Of a stretch of DNA of 11,208 nucleotides, positions 1 through 5,906 are shown piece after piece. This stretch comes from Acidobacteriota bacterium. GTDB lineage: Bacteria > Acidobacteriota > Vicinamibacteria > Vicinamibacterales > CAVVIG01. Positions within the stretch are counted from its first letter, which is position 1. Each line of letters starts with the position of its first letter. Under the pieces are notes generated by a model that searched no databases, was not told the origin of the DNA, and was given only the letters and a program-made list of their open reading frames with translations. A program made the translations under genes and the position numbers. The stretch is taken from the NCBI GenBank assembly GCA_003222555.1, contig QHWL01000018.1, positions 1 to 11,208 on the forward strand, in the 5' to 3' direction.

Positions 1-153
1 AATTCGAAGCTGAGCGAAACGACCGCCACGGCCGCTGCCACCCAAGCCGCGCTGCGCAAAGGCCGCAGCCACAACCACGACTACCAGCACGGCTACAGCT
101 ACGATCCACGTGCGACGGCTTCGGTGAGTAGAGGGAGCGTCAGCCATGCCTGA
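1..153 (+). CDS. C-terminal end of an unrecognised protein (5' end outside the window)
   Basis: Frame 1 is open from the first base to a TGA at 151-153, giving 50 residues. Nearly all third codon positions up to about base 125 are G or C, which is how the clear genes in this window look, so I take it as real coding sequence entering from the left. The visible tail has an Ala/Thr-rich stretch (residues about 5-18), then a His/Tyr-rich patch reading SHNHDYQHGYSYDP (about 23-36), then a Ser-rich end. I do not recognise a family and no catalytic motif is visible. The last ten codons are less biased. A palindromic element starts 37 bp after the stop and could end its transcript. Unknown function; coding status is likely but not certain because only the end is seen. 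Confidence 0.45.
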   Translation, partial: NSKLSETTATAAATQAALRKGRSHNHDYQHGYSYDPRATASVSRGSVSHA

Positions 154-189
154 CGCATCGTACATCGACTGAGGACAACGACAGTGAAA

Positions 190-301
190 GCTCTACCACG
201 GAGGTCACGGATACAAACGGAGGGCACGGAAAGAACCTGAAGATAGGCTCCATGACCTCCGTAACGTGGTGTCCGACGTTCCGTGTCCTCCGGGGTAGAG
301 C
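190..301. repeat. 112-bp palindromic intergenic element with ACGGAGG arms
   Basis: The element begins GCTCTACCACGGAGGTCACG and its far end, read on the other strand, begins GCTCTACCCCGGAGGACACG, so the two ends are imperfect terminal inverted repeats of about 22 nt with only a few mismatches. A second inner pair of related units (ACGGAGGGCACGGAA at about 218-232, and the reverse-strand ACGGAGGTCATGG inside 250-262) suggests the arms were built from repeated ACGGAGG-type units. It sits 37 bp after the stop of the partial gene and could fold into a long hairpin acting as a terminator or mRNA stabiliser. It resembles in design, but not in exact sequence, the two copies of the other palindromic repeat further right. 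No transposase is present, so if mobile it would need help in trans. Confidence 0.75.
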
Positions 302-526
302 ATTGACGCGTCCTCGGTGCCGCCAGCCTCGTTCTTCTTTGGAGTTCGCTTTGTCCAAGTGCCCTTTTCCCGGGCCGACCGACGTGTATTGACTAAGTGG
401 CATCTTTCGGCTGTGGAGGCGACAAAACGTCGCTCATCCGGAGATTTCTGGCGTTTGGCCGCACAACGCGAACGGCTCAGCAATTGCACGGCATAGCCGT
501 GGGTACGAACCTGGGGAGGAGGCCGG
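302..526. other. Non-coding stretch with a short hairpin and a ribosome binding site
   Basis: No open frame here shows the third-position G/C bias of the real genes. Two local structures are visible. A perfect 6-bp stem with a 3-nt loop (CACGGC-ATA-GCCGTG) lies at 487-501. A strong purine-rich Shine-Dalgarno stretch GGGGAGGAGG at 513-522 stands 4 bp before the ATG of the next gene and is the main argument for that start. I see no convincing -35/-10 pair. The hairpin is too short for a riboswitch and could simply be chance. Confidence 0.4.
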
Positions 527-886
527 ATGGCTTTGAACGGTGGCGGATATAAGGACCGGGCGGTGGATGCGTTTCAGCCCGTCTCGGACATGCTCAATGT
601 CGGCCGGTGCGAACCGCTGAAAGCAGCCGTCCACGGCGTGCTGCTGGTAGCGGCGACGGTATGCGCCGCGTACAACGCCGCCGCCTGGCTAAAGCGACGG
701 CAACGGCACCTCGCCGTCAACGCCGTCGTCTATGGCGTTGCCGTCTGGTGGGAGCGGGCTCACGTGCTGCATCATCTGGTGTCCGTTCCATCACAGCGGA
801 CGCCGCTCGTAGGGCCGGTGGGAATGGATAAGCAGACGGGGCAGCCTGCGACTGACGTCGGAGGTCCCACGCGCGAGGCTGCATGA
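527..886 (+). CDS. Small predicted inner-membrane protein, function unknown
   Basis: A 119-residue ORF with a good Shine-Dalgarno site (513-522) at its ATG. Third positions are strongly G/C-biased through the middle of the gene. Residues about 31-54 form a hydrophobic helix (from KAAVHGVLL to YNAAAWL), followed by a basic loop KRRQRHL and a second, shorter hydrophobic segment NAVVYGVAVWW with WERAHVLHHL after it. This suggests two membrane helices joined by a positively charged cytoplasmic turn. The Trp/His-rich end of helix two looks conserved-protein-like, but I cannot name a family. The last ~35 residues are Pro/Gly/Thr-rich and probably disordered. An alternative start at ATG 590 would keep both helices but has no comparable ribosome binding site. 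The gene stands alone and converges on the metallophosphoesterase gene 163 bp away. Confidence 0.6.
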   Translation: MALNGGGYKDRAVDAFQPVSDMLNVGRCEPLKAAVHGVLLVAATVCAAYNAAAWLKRRQRHLAVNAVVYGVAVWWERAHVLHHLVSVPSQRTPLVGPVGMDKQTGQPATDVGGPTREAA

Positions 887-1049
887 CCGGACTTGTGCGC
901 CCGGCGGGACTCGTACAGGTCGGCCGCGCGGGCGGTTGACCGCCAGAGGACGTCGAGCCCGCCACGACCGACGGCCATCATCTCCCCGAACGATATCGAC
1001 TCGTCGCGACGCCGGTTCTGGGCGGGCATTTGCGGACCACAGCCCTACT

Positions 1050-2015
1050 TCAGTGGCACGAGCCGTTTCCGAAGTCGCTCTGTCCCGACACCGGGATGAA
1101 TTCCCACTGATAGCTTCCGCTTTGGAGGGTGAGTTTCAGCACGCCGTAGGTGTTGCTGATCCGCGCTTCGCTGTTCGCGCTCGCGGTGACAAAGTTGTAC
1201 GGGCTCGCGCCGCCCGTGCCGACGATGAACTCGCGGATGCCACGTGCGTCGTCCCGGCCACCGTCCGGGCTCTGTGGCGCGAACCGCTCGTACAAGTGAT
1301 CGTGGCCGTTCACGACGATGTCGACGTCGGCTCCGTACAGGATGCGCCAGACGTCGCGCATCTGCGTTTGACTTCCGTTGGGGCCCGAGGTGAAGAGCGG
1401 GTAATGCCAGTACGCGATCGTGCACTTGCTGTGGCTTGCCGCTAAATCCATGCGGAGCCACTGTGCCTGCGCCGAACCGTCGTTTACGGGAAGAAGGCTG
1501 TTGAGCGCGATCGCGTGCCACTCGCCCAGCTCGAAACTGTAGTACCCCAGACCCGATGGTCCGGCCAACGCTCCGAAGTAGTCGAAGTACGGAGATGCTC
1601 CTGTGGTCACGTACTCGTGATTCCCAGGGACAGGTCGCGTGCGGCTCTTGTGTCGACCCCAGCTTGGGTCGTAGCAGTCCAGAAACTCCTTTCGAGTCCC
1701 CGAAAAGTAGGCGAGGTCGCCGACCGCAAACACGGTTCCGCCGATCGTGTCCACCAGCCTCGCGGTCTGTTCGGGACCCGGGGAGCCGCACCATCCGATA
1801 TCGCCCGCGCCGACGAATATCTGGGGCGCCGATGGCGGCACTGTGGTTGGCGGTACTGGCGTTCCGGGCGGCAAGGGGTTGGTCGGTGGCGCCGTCGGTC
1901 CGGTCGGTGTGTTGCTCCGACCACCACACTGCAGGCATGCAAGACATGCGACCAGCACGACAGGACGCAGCATCGGGACGGCAGCGGTTTGAGCCGGCGT
2001 GGAGCGCGCGGCCAT
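1050..2015 (-). CDS. Secreted lipoprotein metallophosphoesterase (calcineurin-like)
   Basis: A calcineurin-like metallophosphoesterase of 321 residues, probably hydrolysing phosphate esters outside the inner membrane. The dinuclear-metal motifs are all present in order: AGDIGWC (about residue 70), GDLAY (99-103), GNHEY (131-135), the histidine of YWHYPLF (204) and NGHDH (236-240) followed by LYERFAP. The spacing and the ASPYFDYFG, YYSFELGEWH and REFIVGTGG blocks resemble purple-acid-phosphatase-like secreted enzymes. The N-terminus has a hydrophobic stretch with three cysteines (LVAC, LAC, LQC). LVAC fits a lipobox best, followed by a Pro/Thr-rich linker (about 37-65), so it is likely a lipoprotein. 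Start: ATG at 2015 overlaps the receptor stop as TGATG, with GAGG five bases upstream; a TTG three bases earlier and an internal ATG at 1973 are alternatives. Translational coupling to the receptor gene is likely. The substrate is unknown. Confidence 0.9.
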   Translation of the reverse strand: MAARSTPAQTAAVPMLRPVVLVACLACLQCGGRSNTPTGPTAPPTNPLPPGTPVPPTTVPPSAPQIFVGAGDIGWCGSPGPEQTARLVDTIGGTVFAVGDLAYFSGTRKEFLDCYDPSWGRHKSRTRPVPGNHEYVTTGASPYFDYFGALAGPSGLGYYSFELGEWHAIALNSLLPVNDGSAQAQWLRMDLAASHSKCTIAYWHYPLFTSGPNGSQTQMRDVWRILYGADVDIVVNGHDHLYERFAPQSPDGGRDDARGIREFIVGTGGASPYNFVTASANSEARISNTYGVLKLTLQSGSYQWEFIPVSGQSDFGNGSCH

Positions 2016-4702
2016 CAAAACCTCACGATGGCGGCGAGCTGCACTCGCCGATTTGGAAACGCAGAAATGGGCTTCGCGAACAATGGGGAGAGGAGCGCGC
2101 CGACGTACTCGTCGTAGTTGGGGGTATTGAAGACGTTGAACATCTCGACCCGAGCTTCGACGGTCGTCAATCCCAGTGAGAATCGCCTCGAAAGCGCCAA
2201 ATCCACGTTCTGGTAGGCGTCCGTTTTGCCCGAATTCCGGCCGTCCGGCCGAGCATCGTTCTGCGTCGTGCCGTTCCGATCGTCACCCCACGTGATCGTG
2301 TACGGCCGGTGGCTGCGGAAGGCGCCGATCCCCGAGAGCGACCAGCCGCTCAGCAAACGTCGCGCTCCCGGCGTCTGCCACGTGAAACCGATCATCAGGT
2401 TTTGCATGACGTTGGTGTCAGCGAGCGCTTTCTCAGCCTCGAGATTCCGACTGTCTTCCGGCAATCGATAGTTGTCCATGTCCTCGGCGCGCGAGAGCGT
2501 GTACGAGGCGAGCATCTGCAGTCGTCGAGTCGAGCGATTCGCTTTCACCTGCAGCGCATGGTACCAGCTCCGTCCGAGGTTACCCAGCGTGACGATGTTC
2601 CGGTAGCTGCCCGGCACTGCGGGAAGTGGGCGCGTCGCGTCGGCCTGTGCGACGCTCCGTTGCACCGGCTTTGGGTTTGATGCCGGAGCGTTGGTGTCGA
2701 TGAGACTCATCAAGTCGCGACCGTTCAGGTGCACGTAGTCGGCCGACGCGGTCACGGCGCCCAAGTCCCATTCGATGCCAGCCGTCGACTGGAGCGAGTA
2801 GGGATTCCTGAAGCTCGAGTCGACGCGTTGAATGTCGCGAGGCGGCAAGACCGACGCCGTTGGGAACGCCGGCAGCACGTTCGGGAACTTGGGGAACAAC
2901 GGCGAATCCGGTGAGAGCGCAATCGTCAGCGTGCCGTCGGGTCCCTCGAGTTGCACGCGATTGATGAAAAAGAGGAGCTGCTGCTGGGTGTACAAGCCCG
3001 CGCCTCCTCGAATGACCAGTCGCCGACCCCAGGGCTCCCACGCCACGCCAGCCCGTGGCTGAAGGTTGTTCGCGTCCACCGACGTCGAATAGTTGCGGAC
3101 GTTGTCGACCTTCTCGATGTCGTACCGCAGCCCAAGGTTCAGCGTCAGTCTCGGCCGAACCCTCCAGTCGTCTTGAATGAACCCGAACGCCGACAGGCTG
3201 CGTGGATTCGCATGCGCGCTGTTTGCGTCCGGCGCGATGCCTTGGATGAACAAGAACGGCCGCGCGTAGAGCTCCGGCGCGCCGGCGAAGAAGTAGGCCC
3301 CCCGACCGTAGTTCAGCAATGCGTTGTGCGCACGGACGTATTTCGTTCCGCCGCCCAGCTTGATCGTGTGCGGGCCCGACCACGTTGACACCGTGTCGGC
3401 GGCTTCCCAGGTGTCTTCCGGATCGGCGCCGAATCCGAACGCGCCTAGCGTTCCGCCCTCCTGAGAATAGCCGGCGCGCGACACAAACACCGTCGGTTGC
3501 AGATCGGTTCGCACGTCGATATACCGGGCGAATTGCACTCGCACTTCGTTGAGCAGCCGTTCCGAGAATTGCCATCGGTCGGTCGCCAGAATCGTGTGCA
3601 CATCGTTTCTGTACTCGGTCCCGGTACCGGGCAGGGACAGCCCGCCTGGCTCGTCATGCCATCGGAAGAACTGACCATTGTATCGGCCCATCATCAGGTG
3701 CCGTTCAGTGCGGCGGTGGTCGACTCTGAAGAAGACGAGGTGTTCGTCTTCATCGTCGTGGACGAACGCCCCCGCAGCCTCAGGACTGGGCGAGACGACG
3801 ACGTTCTGGTTGCGTGAACGCCGGCCCTCATAACTCTCCAGGAAATGCGTCCGGTCCTTGGTGATTGGGCCGCCGAGCGTGAACCCGAATCGCTCGGATC
3901 CCGCCGGCGGATTCACCAGGGCGAAGAGGGGCGTGCTGTTCAGCGCATCATCCTGAAGGAACAACAGTCCGGACCCGTGAAACTCGTTCGTTCCGGCCTT
4001 CGTGACCGCGCTCGTGACCGTCGCGAGCGACTCCCCATATTCCGCCGAGAAGCGATTGCTGAGAACTTGCACTTCCTTGATGGCCTCCAGGCCATACCCC
4101 GAGTAAAACGTCCGCGCCGCGCTCCGCCACTTCGAGAAATGGCTCGCGCCGTCGACAATGATGTTGTTCGTCCAATAGATCTGCCCCAGGGGGCTCGGAA
4201 AGCTCGGGTTGCCCGTGAACCCGGGGGCGAGCGTGGCGAGCGAAATGAAGTTCCTGCCGACGAGAGGCAACGAATGCACCAACTGCTCGTTGACGGTTTG
4301 TTGCACGGCGGATTGTCCGCTCTCGAGGAGCGGCGTTTGCGCGCTCACGGCAATCGACTCGGTGACCGTCAGCCTGAGGCGGAAGTTCACCACCAGAATC
4401 GCGTTGGGGACGACCTTGACGTTCTCGCTCGCCGCGGTGGCAAAACCGGCCAGCGCCACGCTGACCTGATACTCGCCCTCGGCCGGCAGGTTCGCGATCT
4501 CGTACCGCCCGTCAGCGTCGGTCGTCGCGGTACGGCGGATCCCGGTCACCTGGTTTTGGACGGTCACGACGACGCCAGGCAGGCGTTTTCCCTCGTTACC
4601 GCTCACCGTCCCCGTCACGGCGCCTGTTGCCGGTTGAGCCGCGACGGCATACGGCGTCGCAAGACACGCCAGGATCGCCAATACGGGCCGCACTCGCGAC
4701 AT
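2015..4702 (-). CDS. TonB-dependent outer-membrane receptor with carboxypeptidase-regulatory-like N-terminal domain (Oar-like)
   Basis: An outer-membrane receptor of 895 residues, the usual size for this class. Order of parts: signal peptide (MSRVRPVLAILACLATPYAVAAQ, cleavage near residues 21-23); a carboxypeptidase-D-regulatory-like Ig-type domain (about 26-112, with TGTVSGNEGKRLPGVVV and DADGRYEIANLPAEGEY); a plug domain (about 115-250, with VTESIAVSAQTPLLE, LPLVGRNF, VDGASHF and FSAEYG); then a long beta-barrel ending in the aromatic IVRF, as outer-membrane barrels do. I see no clear TonB box. The chosen ATG at 4702 gives a clean signal peptide and has GGAGG just upstream (only 3 nt away). 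The in-frame ATG at 4744 would put 14 non-signal residues in front and is less likely. Such receptors import large or scarce ligands using TonB energy, but in Acidobacteriota most have unknown ligands. The overlapping downstream phosphoesterase hints at a phosphorylated ligand, which is inference only. Confidence 0.92.
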   Translation of the reverse strand: MSRVRPVLAILACLATPYAVAAQPATGAVTGTVSGNEGKRLPGVVVTVQNQVTGIRRTATTDADGRYEIANLPAEGEYQVSVALAGFATAASENVKVVPNAILVVNFRLRLTVTESIAVSAQTPLLESGQSAVQQTVNEQLVHSLPLVGRNFISLATLAPGFTGNPSFPSPLGQIYWTNNIIVDGASHFSKWRSAARTFYSGYGLEAIKEVQVLSNRFSAEYGESLATVTSAVTKAGTNEFHGSGLLFLQDDALNSTPLFALVNPPAGSERFGFTLGGPITKDRTHFLESYEGRRSRNQNVVVSPSPEAAGAFVHDDEDEHLVFFRVDHRRTERHLMMGRYNGQFFRWHDEPGGLSLPGTGTEYRNDVHTILATDRWQFSERLLNEVRVQFARYIDVRTDLQPTVFVSRAGYSQEGGTLGAFGFGADPEDTWEAADTVSTWSGPHTIKLGGGTKYVRAHNALLNYGRGAYFFAGAPELYARPFLFIQGIAPDANSAHANPRSLSAFGFIQDDWRVRPRLTLNLGLRYDIEKVDNVRNYSTSVDANNLQPRAGVAWEPWGRRLVIRGGAGLYTQQQLLFFINRVQLEGPDGTLTIALSPDSPLFPKFPNVLPAFPTASVLPPRDIQRVDSSFRNPYSLQSTAGIEWDLGAVTASADYVHLNGRDLMSLIDTNAPASNPKPVQRSVAQADATRPLPAVPGSYRNIVTLGNLGRSWYHALQVKANRSTRRLQMLASYTLSRAEDMDNYRLPEDSRNLEAEKALADTNVMQNLMIGFTWQTPGARRLLSGWSLSGIGAFRSHRPYTITWGDDRNGTTQNDARPDGRNSGKTDAYQNVDLALSRRFSLGLTTVEARVEMFNVFNTPNYDEYVGALLSPLFAKPISAFPNRRVQLAAIVRF

Positions 4703-4774
4703 AAGCCTCCGCTCGCCTAAAACGGGATTGCCAGAAGTATCCATTGAAGACGCACCGGATTTCTAGGCCTTTGA

Positions 4775-4801
4775 TGTATAGTGCCCACGTACCCCTGTCC
4801 A
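4775..4801 (-). promoter_or_regulatory. Possible promoter of the receptor-phosphoesterase operon
   Basis: Reading the minus strand toward the receptor gene, TGGACA (4801-4796, five of six matches to TTGACA) is followed after 15 bp by TATACA (4780-4775, four of six matches to TATAAT). It lies about 75 bp upstream of the receptor ATG in an otherwise GC-rich region. The spacing is shorter than the ideal 17 bp and sigma-factor preferences of this organism are unknown, so this is a weak candidate. Confidence 0.25.
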
Positions 4802-4810
4802 GCCGTTCTT

Positions 4811-4840
4811 CGCCCAGGTGGCGCGGGTTCGAATCCCGCG
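4811..4840 (+). other. tRNA-like fragment: variable arm plus T arm without the rest of a tRNA
   Basis: The segment GCGGG-TTCGAAT-CCCGC (4823-4839) is a perfect tRNA T arm: a 5-bp stem (extendable by one C-G pair) and the canonical 7-nt TTCGAAT loop. Directly before it, CGCC-CAGGT-GGCG (4811-4823) can form a 4-bp hairpin like the long variable arm of a class II tRNA (Ser, Leu, Tyr). The same bases GCCCAGGTGGCG also equal the start of many tRNA-Leu genes, so a deletion-fused tRNA-Leu is another reading. No anticodon arm or D arm could be fitted upstream and no CCA or matching acceptor strand follows, so it is not a working tRNA gene. It lies 22 bp outside the left copy of the inverted repeat. 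It may be a relic of integration or deletion at a tRNA gene, or chance. Confidence 0.5.
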
Positions 4841-4861
4841 TTCGCAGGCCTGAAAGAGCCT

Positions 4862-4979
4862 GTGAAAAAATGCGACGTTTGAACGCAGAGCTCGCAGAGC
4901 ACGCTGAGAAATCCTTAAGGCATTTCTTCTCGGCGGCCTCCGCGGTCCCTGCGTTGAACGTGATTTGTTCACAACCTCT
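4862..4979 (-). repeat. Palindromic intergenic repeat, copy 1 (118 bp)
   Basis: Read on the minus strand this runs from AGAGGTTGTGAACAAATC to GCATTTTTTCAC and matches copy 2 at 8672-8778 with four substitutions, two single-base indels and one 9-nt insertion (AGCGTGCTC, between TTTCTC and TGCGAGC). The element is itself an imperfect hairpin: one arm is AACGCAGGGACCGCGGAGGC..., the other AACGCAGAGCTCGCAGAGCA..., meeting near the CCTTAAGG centre (about 4914-4921). It fills the space between the divergent receptor and PLD genes, 39 bp before the PLD ATG. No gene is encoded in it. Possible roles are a transcript insulator, a structured 5' leader or a non-autonomous mobile element. Confidence 0.88.
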
Positions 4980-5018
4980 GGCCTGCGCCACTACAGATGT
5001 AAGGGAGATGCTCCCGTG

Positions 5019-5906
5019 ATGGTCCGTTCTGCCTCCGGACGCCCACCGCCGGACCGGGTGGTCACCTCCGTCGCCGATCGACGGAGCACGATCGTGGACG
5101 TGATCCGCAATGCCCGGCGCTCATTGGCTTTGTCGCTCTTTCGGTGCACCGACGCGCAAATCTTCAGCGAGCTTGCGCAGGCGCGCGCCCGCGGGGTGCA
5201 GATTGACGTGCTCGTCACGTCCAGAGCCAAAGGCGACAAGAACAAGCTGAGACAGCTCTGGGCCGCGCTCGAGCAAACCGGTGCGTCGATTCACGCGTAC
5301 ACCGATCCCGTCGTCAAGTACCATGCCAAGTACCTCGTGGCCGACGATGGCCCGGCTGTCGTGGCTTCGTTCAACTTCACGCGGAAATGCTTCGAGAGAA
5401 CGTGCGACGCGCTCGTATTAACCTACGATCCAGACGTCGTCGCGGGATTACGAGCGCTGATGACCGCCGACTGCGATCGGCGTCCGCTGCCCGTGAAGGT
5501 GTCGCCGCGGCTGGTCATCGGCCCCGAACGGGCGCGGCGGCAGTTTACGGCGTTGATCGAGCAGGCCCAGTCGAGCCTTCGGATCATCGACGCGAAGTTG
5601 TCGGACCCGGATCTCGTCACGCTGCTCAACGCGCGCCATGCCGCCGGCTTGAAGGTCGAAGTATTCGGATCCAAGCGGCTGGGCGACCTCAAGTCGCACG
5701 GCAAGATTCTCCTCATCGACGACCGCATCGCCGTCGTCGGCGGCCTGGCGCTCGCCGCGATCAGCCTGGATTTCCGGCGGGAGGTCGCGATCGTTGTCGA
5801 GGAACCCGCCGCGGTCGCGGAAGTGAAAGAGCTTTTCCAAACCATCGACGCCGTGCCGACCGCAGGCCGGCCGCGCGCGGGGGAGACAAGAGGACTCGCG
5901 CTGTGA
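5019..5906 (+). CDS. Phospholipase D-family (HKD) protein
   Basis: A 295-residue protein with two HKD active-site motifs, the mark of the phospholipase D superfamily, which cuts or transfers phosphodiesters through a covalent phosphohistidine. Motif 1 is YHAKYLVAD (H102, K104, D109) followed by ASFNFT; motif 2 is SHGKILLID (H227, K229, D234) followed by VVGG. No signal peptide or membrane helix is visible, so it appears cytoplasmic, which fits PLD-type nucleases or phospholipid-acting enzymes equally; the substrate cannot be told. Start: ATG 5019 (or GTG 5016) follows AAGGGAG at 5001-5007. The longer frame from 4965 would start inside the repeat and is rejected. A four-codon mini-ORF (ATG 5008 to TGA 5019) overlaps the start by one base. 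First gene of a three-gene operon: its TGA overlaps the GTG of the porin gene. Confidence 0.88.
   Translation: MVRSASGRPPPDRVVTSVADRRSTIVDVIRNARRSLALSLFRCTDAQIFSELAQARARGVQIDVLVTSRAKGDKNKLRQLWAALEQTGASIHAYTDPVVKYHAKYLVADDGPAVVASFNFTRKCFERTCDALVLTYDPDVVAGLRALMTADCDRRPLPVKVSPRLVIGPERARRQFTALIEQAQSSLRIIDAKLSDPDLVTLLNARHAAGLKVEVFGSKRLGDLKSHGKILLIDDRIAVVGGLALAAISLDFRREVAIVVEEPAAVAEVKELFQTIDAVPTAGRPRAGETRGLAL

Noticed and set aside
389..417. TTGACT as a possible -35 box upstream of the small membrane protein
   Set aside because: No -10-like hexamer occurs 16-18 bp downstream.
772..1029. Minus-strand ORF of 85 codons between the small membrane protein and the phosphoesterase
   Set aside because: No recognisable motif, it overlaps the end of the better-supported plus-strand gene, and no ribosome binding site was evident.
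936..1445. Plus-strand ORF opposite the phosphoesterase
   Set aside because: It is an antisense shadow of a gene whose metal-binding motifs are all intact.
4845..4870. CAGGC/GCCTG hairpin next to an A run, resembling a terminator
   Set aside because: On the plus strand the stem is followed by A, not T, and on the minus strand the T run comes before the stem, so it fits a rho-independent terminator in neither direction.
4596..4991. Minus-strand ORF across the divergent intergenic region
   Set aside because: It runs through the palindromic repeat, the tRNA-like fragment and the receptor signal-peptide region in the wrong frame; this is the usual spurious translation of such repeats.
5387..5902. 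Upstream extension of the porin frame by 172 codons
   Set aside because: This stretch is the antiphase of the HKD-bearing PLD gene, is Arg-rich nonsense and has no signal peptide; the GTG at 5903 with a good ribosome binding site is preferred.
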